A DNA stretch of 64,000 bases from CAMLIZ01 sp966212505. GTDB lineage: Bacteria; Pseudomonadota; Gammaproteobacteria; Burkholderiales; Burkholderiaceae_C. Each line of letters opens with the position of its first letter. Position 1 is the first letter of the stretch. Location: assembly GCA_966212505.1 (NCBI GenBank), contig CBIHRS010000022.1, forward strand, positions 1 through 64,000, in the 5' to 3' direction. The notes below the pieces were generated by a model. The model did no database searches, was not told where the DNA came from, and worked only from the letters and a program-made list of their open reading frames with translations. Shown here in pieces: positions 29,673 to 39,431 of the stretch. Both the position numbers and the translations under genes were made by a program.

Positions 29673-32620
29673 CACCGAATCTCCTGCGTCATGTCCACAT
29701 CCATTGCCTTGGCGATCGTCTTGCCGTTGAGATTGACCTTCAACTGATCCAGCGGCCACGCCGTGTTCCAGGCGTCGTCGTAGTAGCCCGCAAAGTTGAC
29801 CCAGCTGTTCTCGGCCTTGGGCAGCACCGGCATGACGTAGCTGTCGCCGGATGCACTGGTCATGCTCTTCGTCGCCGCCTTCACCGTGATCTTCCCCGGG
29901 CACTGCGTGGTGATCCCGCCGCCCTCGATCGTGATGCTGGCCCCGCCGGAGGTCTGCAGCGTGATCTTCTTCGCGGCGGCCCAGTCGACGTGGCTGCTCG
30001 CGCTCTGCACGTTGACCAATCCCTTGGCTGCGATCTGCATCGTGGCGCTCTGGGCCTGCACGACGACGTCGCCGTGACCGGCGATCATCGTCAGGCCGGT
30101 GCCGGCGGCCTCGTCACCCGGCTGCACGGCGCCCGCGAGCACGCCGATGGCCTGGCCGGTGTGCAGCCGTGCGGCGCCGCCGATGGCCCGCGTGCCGTCC
30201 TGCCCTGCAGCGAAGTGGATGCCTTCGCCGGCGGTCATCAGGATGTCCTGCCCGGCCACTGCCGCGAGCCCCGCGCGCGCTGCGATGCCGATCACGGGAT
30301 CGGTGGTGTGCGGCAGCTTCTTCGCGGGGCTGGTGTTCTTGTTGCCGGCATCGCCCAGCGCTTCATCGAAGCCGGCCGGGCTGACCATGCCATCGACCGC
30401 CTGTTGCAGCGCCTTCAGCGGCGCGAGTCGATCGGACAGGTGGCTCTTGTTCGGCTCGATGCTGCCGATGTGGCTTGCCAGTTGCACGGTCTGGTGTGTG
30501 CCTGCGGCCTGGCTGAAGGTGTCGGCCAGTTGCACCATCTGCTTGGCCAGTGCCTGGCCCGGCGCGTTGTCGCCCGCGGGGTCGGCCGGGTCGGTGCCGT
30601 AGCTGCTGATCAGCAGGCCTTGCTTGGCGCGTACCGCGCCCCAGGCGTCGGTGCGCAGTTCCCAGCCGGTGCCGCGGAAGCTGCCGCGGTGGTTGTCGGC
30701 CTGGTGCACCAAGTGGCCCAGGTTGAGCCAGCTGGCGTGCTGCGTGGTGCCCCATTGCACGCGCAGCTGGCCGTTGGTGTCGTCGAACACCAGCGCGTTG
30801 TAGCCGCTGCCGCCATATTCCTTGGTCTTGAAGCCGCTGAGCGCTGCGGGGTTGCTCTGCTCTTCGGCCGCGGCGCCATGCCATGCGGGCGAGTGGCCGC
30901 CGCTCAGGTTGCCCTGGCCGCTGGGCTGGTGATCGCTGCTGCGGGTGAAGACGCTGCGGTCGGATTCGGCGGCCTGGCCGCCGGGCGTGGCGGCAATGCC
31001 GCCTTCGCCGCGGCCGTTGTAGGTGCTGCCGCGCAGCATCGGCCGGTCGATGTTGCCTTCGACGAAGCCGACCAGCACCTCCTGCCCGACGCGCGGCAGG
31101 AAGTGGCTGCCGAAGCCGCCCCCGGCATAGGCTTGTGACACGCGCAGCCAGCAGGTGTTGCGGTCGTCGGGCCGCTTGCCGCGCTGCCAGTGGAAGGCCA
31201 CGCGCACGCGGCCGAGCCGGTCGCAATGGATCTCGTTGGCGCCGCCGGGCGAGGTCTCGCCCTGGGGGCCGACGACGATGGCGCTTTGCACGCCGGGCGC
31301 TCGTGGCTTGGGCAGAGCGCGGGGGCGCCAGGGGGTGAGCTGCGGCAGCGCTTCGAAGGCATTGCCGAAGCCGCTGGCCTGCGCCTGGGCGACGACCTCG
31401 GGAGCGAGGTCGGCCGGCAGCAGGTCGGCACCGGCTGCGCCGCTGGCCCAGCGCCGCGCGATCGCTTCGATCATGCGGGCCGGCAGGTTGTTGATGCCCG
31501 CACTGCGCACGCGCGTGAGCACGAATTGCGTGTCTGCGCCGAGGCTGGCTTCGAGCGGGCCCTGGGCGAGCGTGAAATGCGTGCCCGGGCGGAAGGTGCG
31601 CACGGTGCTGCGGCCGATGTAGAGGCTGGCGCGGCATTCGAGCGCTTCGCGCCGCAGGCGTGCATGGTGCTCGGCGGCGCTGCCGTCGCCGTAGGCATAG
31701 GCGCCGGGCGCATCGTAGTCTTCGAGCCGCGGTGCGTTGGGGCCGAGCGGCTGTGCGGGGTTGGCTGCCACGCTGGTGGCCACCGAACGCTTGCCCTTGT
31801 AGTCCCAGCTCAGCACGGTGGTGGTGGCCGATTGCAACTCCACCCGCTTGCCGATGGCCTGGATGGCGTCCGATTCTTCCTGGCTGCTCGCGCGATGGAA
31901 GCGGATGCCGCCGTGCGCCGCGCTGGTTGGGTCTTCGGGGCAGGCTTCGGCCGAGGCGCTGTCGGTGAAGAACACAGCGCTGTGCAGGCCCGGCGCCTCG
32001 GCATCCTCCTCGATACGGAATGCGATGCCTTCGTGTGCCAGCTGCCGGCACAGGAAGGCCAGCGGCGTTTCACGGTACTGGGCGATGTAGCTGCGCTGGC
32101 CGGCGTTGTGGCTCTGGCCCAGGAAGCCGGCCACCTCGGCACTCCAGCGCCACTGGGCCAGCGGCTGCGCCGTGCCGGCCACGGCGTCAATCACCTCCGT
32201 GAAGGGGCGCTCCTGCCAGACGGCGCTGCCGCGCATCTGGCCCAGCAGCCACAGCCAGGGCACCAACGTGAGCCGGTGCCGATGCAGCCCGGCGTCGCTG
32301 TCGGTGGTCTCGGCAGCGCAGACGATGCCGCTGCGGGTGGCGCTGCCGCCATCGGCCAGCGCGATGCGCAGGCTCAGCGGCTGGCCCAGCAGCGCACCGA
32401 GATCGACGGGGGCGACCGACAGGCAGTCGATCGTCAGTTGAAAGGCTTCATCGAGCCCTTCGTCCATGGCCCAGGCTTCGACGAGCAACTGCTCGGCCGT
32501 GGCGGCCACCGAGCCGGAGGCTTCGAGGTGGAAGAGGCGCTGTTCGCTGGAGAAGAGAGAAGCAGGCAGGGTGATGCCAAGGGCTTCGGCCACGGCATGG
32601 AATACCGCTTCGCGGGACAT
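29672..32620 (-). CDS. vgrG: VgrG/TssI type VI secretion spike protein with DUF2345 extension
   Basis: A 982-residue protein from ATG 32620, preceded by a strong AGGAGGAG site 6-7 nt upstream (a TTG at 32626 is in frame but less likely). Domains: gp27-like base (about 1-400, with LSWDYKGKR and YAYGD near the phage baseplate region), gp5-like OB and needle (FHWQRGKRPDDRNTCWLRVSQAYAG then GSHFLPRVGQEVLVGFVEGNIDRP), and a DUF2345 beta-helix region (from about 610, ALVFDDTNGQLRVQWGTTQHA, to IAAKGLVNVQSASSHVDW). The end QEIR is short, so no own toxin domain. The gene starts a leftward operon with effector, nuclease, immunity-like and FGE-fold genes. No other T6SS structural gene is in the window, so this is an auxiliary vgrG island. 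Confidence 0.92.
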   Translation of the reverse strand: MSREAVFHAVAEALGITLPASLFSSEQRLFHLEASGSVAATAEQLLVEAWAMDEGLDEAFQLTIDCLSVAPVDLGALLGQPLSLRIALADGGSATRSGIVCAAETTDSDAGLHRHRLTLVPWLWLLGQMRGSAVWQERPFTEVIDAVAGTAQPLAQWRWSAEVAGFLGQSHNAGQRSYIAQYRETPLAFLCRQLAHEGIAFRIEEDAEAPGLHSAVFFTDSASAEACPEDPTSAAHGGIRFHRASSQEESDAIQAIGKRVELQSATTTVLSWDYKGKRSVATSVAANPAQPLGPNAPRLEDYDAPGAYAYGDGSAAEHHARLRREALECRASLYIGRSTVRTFRPGTHFTLAQGPLEASLGADTQFVLTRVRSAGINNLPARMIEAIARRWASGAAGADLLPADLAPEVVAQAQASGFGNAFEALPQLTPWRPRALPKPRAPGVQSAIVVGPQGETSPGGANEIHCDRLGRVRVAFHWQRGKRPDDRNTCWLRVSQAYAGGGFGSHFLPRVGQEVLVGFVEGNIDRPMLRGSTYNGRGEGGIAATPGGQAAESDRSVFTRSSDHQPSGQGNLSGGHSPAWHGAAAEEQSNPAALSGFKTKEYGGSGYNALVFDDTNGQLRVQWGTTQHASWLNLGHLVHQADNHRGSFRGTGWELRTDAWGAVRAKQGLLISSYGTDPADPAGDNAPGQALAKQMVQLADTFSQAAGTHQTVQLASHIGSIEPNKSHLSDRLAPLKALQQAVDGMVSPAGFDEALGDAGNKNTSPAKKLPHTTDPVIGIAARAGLAAVAGQDILMTAGEGIHFAAGQDGTRAIGGAARLHTGQAIGVLAGAVQPGDEAAGTGLTMIAGHGDVVVQAQSATMQIAAKGLVNVQSASSHVDWAAAKKITLQTSGGASITIEGGGITTQCPGKITVKAATKSMTSASGDSYVMPVLPKAENSWVNFAGYYDDAWNTAWPLDQLKVNLNGKTIAKAMDVDMTQEIR

Positions 32621-32764
32621 CCGCAACTCCTCCTGAGGGATTGTTCGAGTGCGGTGATTCTCTCTGCGCCCGGCTGGCGGACAAGCCTCCGTTCATGGGG
32701 AAACGGAGGCAAAGTCGTAACGAGAAATTGCAGTTGCAGGCAGACGTGTCGCCGCGAGTCTTTC

Positions 32765-33483
32765 TCAGACGCCGAACACGCCCATGCGCAGCAGGTTGAG
32801 CACCCAGTGCAGCCCCACCGATGCCCAGATGCTGCCCCCAGCCGCCCAGTACACGGCGCCGTAGCCCAGGCCGGCCAGCGCCGCCAGCGCCATGAAGGCA
32901 TGGTCACCGCCGAAATGCGCCAGACCGAAGAGCGCCGCGCTGACGATCAGCGCGGCGACGTTGCCGATGCCCGTGGCCAGCGGCTGCTGCACCCAGCGGC
33001 GGAAGAACCATTCCTCGGCGATCACGGTGAAGAGGTTGGCGGCCGCAAACAGCATCAGCCGCTGCGGCGAAGCCGGCGACCAGTGCACGAAGCCGATCGC
33101 CCAGGCGACCAGTGGCACCGCCGTGAGCGTGAGCAGCGCGATGGCGGTGCAGCGCCCGTTCCAGCGCCAGGGCGAGGGCCACATCAGCGCCGCGCCGATG
33201 CCCGCCAGCGCTTTGCCGGTGTTGACGCTCACCGGCCCCAGCGGCAGCCGCTCGAATCCGGGGATCTTGCCAAGCGCCACTACGAACACCAGCACGCCCG
33301 CCGCGATGAAGCAGGGGATCGCGACATCCCGCTTCGCGGCCACCGCGGCATAGAACAAGGCGCCGAGCAGCAGCGCCGACGCGATCGGCCAGGGGCCGTG
33401 TGCGCTGCCCAGCGCATAGGCCGCGCCGCACAGCGCGGGCGTGGCCGCGGCGCGCAGCGCCGGCAGGGCGGGCTGGCGCGCCG

Positions 33484-33487
<4 letters not shown>
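32765..33487 (-). CDS. CPBP-family intramembrane metalloprotease
   Basis: A 240-residue polytopic protein. The CPBP/Rce1-like motifs are present in the C-terminal half: EEWFFRRW (catalytic Glu pair, near 145), FGLAHFGG (His) and LHWVLNLL (His-x-x-x-Asn). About seven hydrophobic segments. Such proteases act on membrane or CAAX-like substrates and some modify bacteriocins; target unknown. ATG 33487 overlaps the stop of lolD by 4 bp, so its translation is coupled to the lipoprotein export genes. It lies downstream of lolC-lolD in a three-gene unit. Whether it takes part in lipoprotein transport is not known. Confidence 0.85.
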
Positions 33488-34177
<690 letters not shown>

Positions 34178-34185
<8 letters not shown>

Positions 34186-35434
34186 AGCGGAGTGCCTCCG
34201 CCGGCTGCACGCGGCTGGCGCGCCAGCTCGGATAGAGCGTGGCCACGAAGGCCAGCAGCAGCGAGATCAGCACGATCGGCACGATGTCGGAGCGTTGGGG
34301 GTCGCTCGGCATGGTGCTGATCACGTAGATGCTGCTCGGCAGGAAGCGCGTGTTCAGCAGGTGCTCGATGAAGGGCACGATCACGTCGATGTTGAAGGCC
34401 ACCAACAGGCCGAGCAGCGTGCCGCTGAGCGTGCCGATCACGCCGGATGCCGCGCCCTGCACAACGAAGATGCCCATCACCGAGCGCGGACTCGCGCCCA
34501 GCGTGCGCAGGATCGCGATGTCGGCCTGCTTGTCGGTCACCGTCATCACCAGCGTCGACACCAGGTTGAACGCAGCCACCGCGACGATCAGCGTGAGGAT
34601 GATGAACATCATCCGCTTCTCGACCTGAACCGCCTCGTACCAGGCCTGGTTGGTGTGCGTCCAGTCGCGCACCACCACCTGCGTGCCCATGCTGTCGCGC
34701 AGTTGGAAGCCCACGGCGCGTGCCTCGTGCACGTCCTTCAGCCGCAGTTGCACGCCAGTGGGCCCGCCGGTGCGGAACAGCCGGGCGGCATCGTCGATGT
34801 GGATCAGCGCGAGCGTGCTGTCGTATTCGTAGTGGCCCGACTCGAACACGCCCGCGACGGTGAACTGCTTGAGCCGCGGCACCACGCCGGCCGGCGTGAC
34901 GTTGCCGCTGGGCGCCACCAGCGTGACCTGGTCGCCCTCGCGCACCGCGAGCAGCCGCGCCAACTCAGCGCCGAGCACCACGCGGAACTCGCCGGGCTGC
35001 AGCTTGGCCAGCGTCGTGGTCCGCATCTTGGCGGCCAGCTCGGTGACGGTGGCTTCCTCGGGCGGTGAGATGCCGCGCACCACCGCGCCCCGCATCTGGT
35101 CGCCGCGCGCGATCAGCGCCTGCACCGCGACGAAGGGCGAGGCCGCGGCCACCTGCGGGTTCTGGCGCGCCTGCGCCGCGATCGTGTGCCAGTCGGCAAA
35201 GGCATTGCCTTGCGGCTCGAACAGCTCGATATGCGCGATGACCGAGAGCATGCGGTCGCGCACCTCTTTCTGGAAGCCGTTCATCACGCTGAGCACGATG
35301 ATCAGCGCCGCGACGCCGAGCGCGATGCCCAGCATCGAGACGCCCGAGATGAAGGAGATGAAGCGATTGCGCCGGCCCGCCCGCCCGGCGCGCGTGTAGC
35401 GCCAGCCGACGATCAGCTCGTAGGGAAGGTTCAT
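34178..35434 (-). CDS. lolC: lipoprotein-releasing ABC permease LolC/LolE
   Basis: A 418-residue integral membrane protein with the LolC/E layout: N-terminal cytoplasmic start MNLPYELIVGWRYTRAG, helix 1 (MLGIALGVAALIIVLSV), a large periplasmic domain (about 50-270, HIELFEPQGNAFADWHTIAAQ), then three C-terminal helices (MFIILTLIVAVAAFNLVSTL; VVQGAASGVIGTLSGTLLGL; VLISLLLAFVATLYPSW). The conserved PxxRASRVxPAEALRYE tail is present. Only one permease is encoded; in many Betaproteobacteria a single LolC/LolE-type (LolF) permease works as a homodimer. It overlaps lolD by 8 bp. Confidence 0.94.
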
Positions 35435-35474
35435 GGGGCTGCGATGCTACCGGAGCTGCCGATAATCGCCCCCC

Positions 35475-36398
35475 ATGCACCTGATCGTCCCCTTTGCCGC
35501 GCCGCTCTCCGACGCCGGCCGCCAGGCCCTGCAGACCTTGCGCCTGCCGCAGCTCGATGCGCTGCTGTCGCGCCTGGACCAGACGCTGCGCGACGAAGGC
35601 GATGCGCTCTCGCTGAGCCCACCGCACGAGCGCGCGCTGGCGCGGGCGCTGGGCTTCGCCGGTGGCGACGGCGAGCTGCCCTGGGGCGCATGGCTGGCCG
35701 CGCAGGATGCGGTGGACACCGGCGACCTGGCCTGGGGTCTGTTGACGCCGGTGCACTGGGAGGTGGGCAGCGACCACGTGCGGCTCACCGACCCGGCCGC
35801 GCTGGCGCTCGACGAAGCCACCTCGCGCGAGCTGCTGGCCGCGGTGCACGAGCTGTTCGAGAGCGAGGGCCTGCTGCTGGTCTACGGCAGCGCCGAGCGC
35901 TGGTATGTTGCGCATGAATCATTGAAGGACCTGCCCACCGCGTCGCTCGACCGCGTGATCGGCCGCCATCTGGATGCGTGGCTGCCCGAAGGCCGGCAGG
36001 CGCGCCTGCTGCGCCGGCTGCAGAACGAGGTGCAGATGCTGCTCTACACCCACCCGATCAACGACGAGCGCGAGGCACGCGGCGCGCTGCCGGTCAATTC
36101 GTTCTGGCTCAGCGGCTGCGGCATGGCGCAGCCCGTGAAGACGGCGGAGCCGCCGGTGATCGACGATCGGCTGCGCGCCCCCGCGCTGGCCGAAGACTGG
36201 GCGGCGTGGGCCGATGCCTGGCGTGCGCTCGATGCCGGTCCGATCTCGGCAGCGTTGCGCAGCGGGCGCCCGCTCACGCTCACGCTGTGCGGCGAGCGCC
36301 ATGCCGTGCAGTACGACACGCGCGAACGCTCGCTGTGGCAGCGTCTGCGAGGCACACTCCGCGGCGAGTCTGCGCTGCCGCTGCTCGAATCGCTGTAA
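35475..36398 (+). CDS. RpfE-type conserved protein upstream of recJ
   Basis: A 307-residue soluble protein starting MHLIVPFAAPLSDAGRQALQ. It matches the conserved proteobacterial family often annotated as RpfE-type regulatory protein (or, wrongly, phosphoglycerate mutase) that sits just before recJ. Recognisable features are the DLAWGLLTPVHWEVGSDHV core, the RLLRRLQNEVQMLLYTHPIN segment and the VNSFWLSGCG motif. No helix-turn-helix or mutase active site is present; function is not established. It is divergent from lolC (40 bp) and separated from recJ by 5 bp, indicating co-transcription. Confidence 0.8.
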   Translation: MHLIVPFAAPLSDAGRQALQTLRLPQLDALLSRLDQTLRDEGDALSLSPPHERALARALGFAGGDGELPWGAWLAAQDAVDTGDLAWGLLTPVHWEVGSDHVRLTDPAALALDEATSRELLAAVHELFESEGLLLVYGSAERWYVAHESLKDLPTASLDRVIGRHLDAWLPEGRQARLLRRLQNEVQMLLYTHPINDEREARGALPVNSFWLSGCGMAQPVKTAEPPVIDDRLRAPALAEDWAAWADAWRALDAGPISAALRSGRPLTLTLCGERHAVQYDTRERSLWQRLRGTLRGESALPLLESL

Positions 36399-36403
36399 TC
36401 CTG

Positions 36404-38134
36404 ATGACCGCCACCCATTCCCCGCTGATCGAAACCCGCGACATTCCGCCGCGCATCGCCTTCGCCCTCGAGCAGGCCGGCATCCATCCTTTGCTGGCCC
36501 GGCTGTTCGCCGCACGCGGTGTGCGCTCGCCCGAGGAGCTCGACGACAGCCTCGGCCACCTGCTGCCGCCCACCAGCCTGCGCGGCGCGGCGGAGGCGGC
36601 GCGTGTGCTGGCCGATGCGCTGCGCGACGGCCAGCGCCTCTGCGTGGTGGCCGACTACGACTGCGATGGCGCCACCGCCTGCGCGGTGGCCCTGCGCGGC
36701 CTGCGCATGCTCGGCGCCCGGCCCGACACGCTGCACTACGTGGTGCCCGATCGCGCGGTGCACGGCTACGGCCTCACGCCGGCCATCGTCGACCTGGCGC
36801 TGAGCAAGCAGCCGCAGCTGCTGCTGACGGTCGACAACGGCATCGCCAGCCATGCCGGCGTGGCCTATGCGCGCGAGCGCGGCCTGGGCGTGGTCGTCAC
36901 CGACCATCACCTGCCGGCGCTGATCGATGGCGACACGCCGTTGCCCGACGCCACCGTGATCGTCAACCCCAACCAGCCGGGCTGCGGCTTCGAGAGCAAG
37001 CACCTCGCCGGTGTCGGCGTGATGTTCTACGTGCTGCTGGCCCTGCGCGCCGAGCTGCGCGCGCGCGGCGTGTTCGATGCGGCCACCCAGCCCAAGCTCG
37101 ATGCGCTGCTCGACTTGGTGGCGCTCGGCACCGTGGCCGACGTGGTCAAGCTCGATGCCAACAACCGCCGCCTCGTGGCCCAGGGCCTCAAGCGCGTGCG
37201 CGCCGGCCGCATGCAGCCGGGCCTGGCGGCGCTGTTCTCGGCTGCGGCGCGCGATGCGCGCCGCGCCAGCGCCTTCGATTTCGGCTTCGCGCTGGGGCCG
37301 CGCATCAACGCCGCGGGCCGCCTGTCGGACATGACGATGGGCATCGAATGCCTGCTGTGCGACGACCCGATGCGCGCGGCCGAGCTCGCGAAGCAGCTCG
37401 ACGCCATCAACCGCGAGCGGCGAGAGGTCGAGGCCGGCATGCGCGAGCAGGCCGAGATGCTGCTCGATTCGCTGATGCCCGAGGGCGAGCCGCCGAGCGC
37501 GGTGGTGCTGTTCGATCCCGACTTCCACGAAGGCGTGGTCGGCATCATCGCCGGCCGCGTGAAAGACCGGCTGCACCGCCCGACCTTCGTGTTCGCGCTC
37601 GGGCAGGACGGCCTGCTCAAGGGCTCGGGCCGCTCGATCCCCGGCTTCCACCTGCGCGATGCGCTCGACCTCGTGAGCAAGCGCCATCCCGGCGTGCTGA
37701 AGAAGTTCGGCGGCCATGCGATGGCGGCCGGCTGCACGCTGGAGGAAGAAGACTTCGACACCTTCGACGAAGCGCTGCAGCAGGTGGCCGCCGAATGGCT
37801 CGATGCCGCCACGCTGCAGCGCCGCCTGCGCACCGATGGCGGCCTGCCGGCCGAATACTTCGATGCGCTCACGGTGCAGACGCTCGAATCGCAGGTCTGG
37901 GGCCAGGCCTTCGAGCCGCCGCTGTTCTGCGACGAGGTCGACGTGATCGCACAGCGCCTGGTCGGCGAAAAGCACCTGAAGCTGCGCGTGCGCCACCAGG
38001 GCGCGTTGCGCGATGCCATCTGGTTCGGCCGCAGCGAGCCGGTGCCCGAGCGCACGCGGCTGGCCTATCGCGTCACGCTCGACGAATACCAGGGCCAGCA
38101 GCGCGTGCAGATGGTGGTCGAGGCGCTGGGCTAG
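36404..38134 (+). CDS. recJ: single-strand-specific 5'-3' exonuclease RecJ
   Basis: A 576-residue protein. The DHH phosphoesterase core shows VVADYDCDGATA (motif I), TVDNGIASHAG, VTDHHLP (the DHH motif, near residue 167), and NPNQPGC; the DHHA1 region has the GFALGPRINAAGRLSDM and GRSIPGFHLRDALDLV with GGHAMAAGC segments; the C-terminal OB part ends in VQMVVEALG. RecJ degrades single-stranded DNA in recombination and mismatch repair. It is 5 bp downstream of the RpfE-type gene, a conserved arrangement in Betaproteobacteria and Xanthomonads. Convergent with the SenA-like gene. Confidence 0.95.
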   Translation: MTATHSPLIETRDIPPRIAFALEQAGIHPLLARLFAARGVRSPEELDDSLGHLLPPTSLRGAAEAARVLADALRDGQRLCVVADYDCDGATACAVALRGLRMLGARPDTLHYVVPDRAVHGYGLTPAIVDLALSKQPQLLLTVDNGIASHAGVAYARERGLGVVVTDHHLPALIDGDTPLPDATVIVNPNQPGCGFESKHLAGVGVMFYVLLALRAELRARGVFDAATQPKLDALLDLVALGTVADVVKLDANNRRLVAQGLKRVRAGRMQPGLAALFSAAARDARRASAFDFGFALGPRINAAGRLSDMTMGIECLLCDDPMRAAELAKQLDAINRERREVEAGMREQAEMLLDSLMPEGEPPSAVVLFDPDFHEGVVGIIAGRVKDRLHRPTFVFALGQDGLLKGSGRSIPGFHLRDALDLVSKRHPGVLKKFGGHAMAAGCTLEEEDFDTFDEALQQVAAEWLDAATLQRRLRTDGGLPAEYFDALTVQTLESQVWGQAFEPPLFCDEVDVIAQRLVGEKHLKLRVRHQGALRDAIWFGRSEPVPERTRLAYRVTLDEYQGQQRVQMVVEALG

Positions 38135-38140
38135 CTCACG

Positions 38141-39400
38141 CTACGGCGCGCAGCTTCTGAAGCCGGTGAACAGCGCGTCGTCCTCGGGCGATGCGAAGCG
38201 CCGGCCCTTGGGATGGCGCAGCCGCTGCGCGGTGAGCCAAGAATTGCCGCGCAATGTGCGCAGCGGCCGGATGCTGTCGCCCGGCCACGGCAGCAGCAGC
38301 TCGCGGTGCGGCGAGGCCGGCCCGGCGGTGTGGCCCGGATACAGCCGCGCGCTGCCCAGCGTCCATTCATCGACGTCGCCCCAGGCGAAGCCGCGTGTGG
38401 AGCCCAGCTGCGCGGCAATCTCCCACTCGGCCTCGGTCGGCAGCCGCCGTCCGGCCCAGCGGCACCAGGCCTCGGCCTCGTGCACGCTCAGGTGCACAGC
38501 GGCCTGCTGGCCCGGCACGCGTTGCAAGCTGCCGCAGCGGTGCAGCAGCACGCCGTGGCGCAGCTGCTCCACGTAGCGCGGGCAGCGGCGTGCCGTGCGC
38601 TCCACCCACGCCCAGCCCTCGGGCGACCACCAGTGCGATTCGTCGTAGCCGCCGTCCTCGACGAACTCGCTGAACTGCGTCCAGCTCACCGCCTGCGCGT
38701 CGATCTCCAACTCGGCCACGTCCACCTCGTGTGCCCACTTCTCCGCATCGGGCACGAAGCCGCCGGCCGCGAGCGGCGTGCCCAGCGGCCAGCGCTGCGC
38801 GTGGAAGCGCAGCGGAGGCCGCGGCGCGCGCACCGCCAGCTCGGCCGGCCACATCGGCCGCTGCTGCCCGGCCGGCAGGTCCCAGGCCTGCGCCAGCGCA
38901 GCGAAGAGCTCCTGCAGCCGGTCTTCATGCCACAGCACGAGGCGGAAGAAGTACAGCGCGTCGTCGCTGTCGTCCTTCAGGCCCTCGAGCAGGTCTAGCG
39001 TGAGCTCGAGCGTTTGCGCGAGGTAGAGCCGCGCGGCGTCGTAGCCGGGTGCGCCGCCGGCACGCCAGCGCGGCGCACGCTCGCGAACGCCGGCGAACCA
39101 GCGGTCGGCCGAAGGCTCGATCGAGGGCAGGCGCGGCCGCGAGGCATCGGCCTGTTCGCCGCGCTGGCGCTGCACGTTGCGCGCGATCCAGCTCTCCTGC
39201 AGCCAGGCGGCCTGCGCGGCCAGCCAGGCCGGCGGATCGAACTCGCGCCGCACCGGCTCGGGCGCCGGTACGTCGGCGGCCTCGAAGGCCGAGAGCCAGC
39301 GCAGCGTGTGGTTGCGCGCATCCATCAGCGCGAGCGACAGCAGCTCGCGGCCGGCATGCCGCATGCGCAGCGGGTCGTGCACGGGCAGGGGAGAGGTCAC
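38141..39400 (-). CDS. SenA/EgtB-like protein (DinB plus FGE-fold domains)
   Basis: About 419 residues from GTG 39400; ATG 39364 is an alternative. An N-terminal DinB-type helical domain (SLALMDARNHTLRWLSAFE; YFFRLVLWHEDRLQELF) is fused to a C-terminal FGE-fold domain (SWTQFSEFVEDGGYDESHWW, LSVHEAEAWCRWAGRRLPTEAEWEIAA, FTGFRSCAP). This is the layout of EgtB and SenA, non-haem iron enzymes joining cysteine or selenosugar to trimethyl-histidine. In EgtB the iron ligands include an H-x3-H-x-E motif; here the matching segment is WHEDRLQE, with Leu where the second His should be. So it may have changed or lost the metal site. No senB/senC, egtD or egtC is nearby. Function open. Confidence 0.72.
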   Translation of the reverse strand: MTSPLPVHDPLRMRHAGRELLSLALMDARNHTLRWLSAFEAADVPAPEPVRREFDPPAWLAAQAAWLQESWIARNVQRQRGEQADASRPRLPSIEPSADRWFAGVRERAPRWRAGGAPGYDAARLYLAQTLELTLDLLEGLKDDSDDALYFFRLVLWHEDRLQELFAALAQAWDLPAGQQRPMWPAELAVRAPRPPLRFHAQRWPLGTPLAAGGFVPDAEKWAHEVDVAELEIDAQAVSWTQFSEFVEDGGYDESHWWSPEGWAWVERTARRCPRYVEQLRHGVLLHRCGSLQRVPGQQAAVHLSVHEAEAWCRWAGRRLPTEAEWEIAAQLGSTRGFAWGDVDEWTLGSARLYPGHTAGPASPHRELLLPWPGDSIRPLRTLRGNSWLTAQRLRHPKGRRFASPEDDALFTGFRSCAP

Positions 39401-39431
39401 GACGCGGCTTCTCCCGGTGGCAGATAGCGCT

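Noticed and set aside
35475..36398. Phosphoglycerate mutase
   Set aside because: No RHG or alkaline-phosphatase-type active site; context before recJ fits the RpfE-type family.
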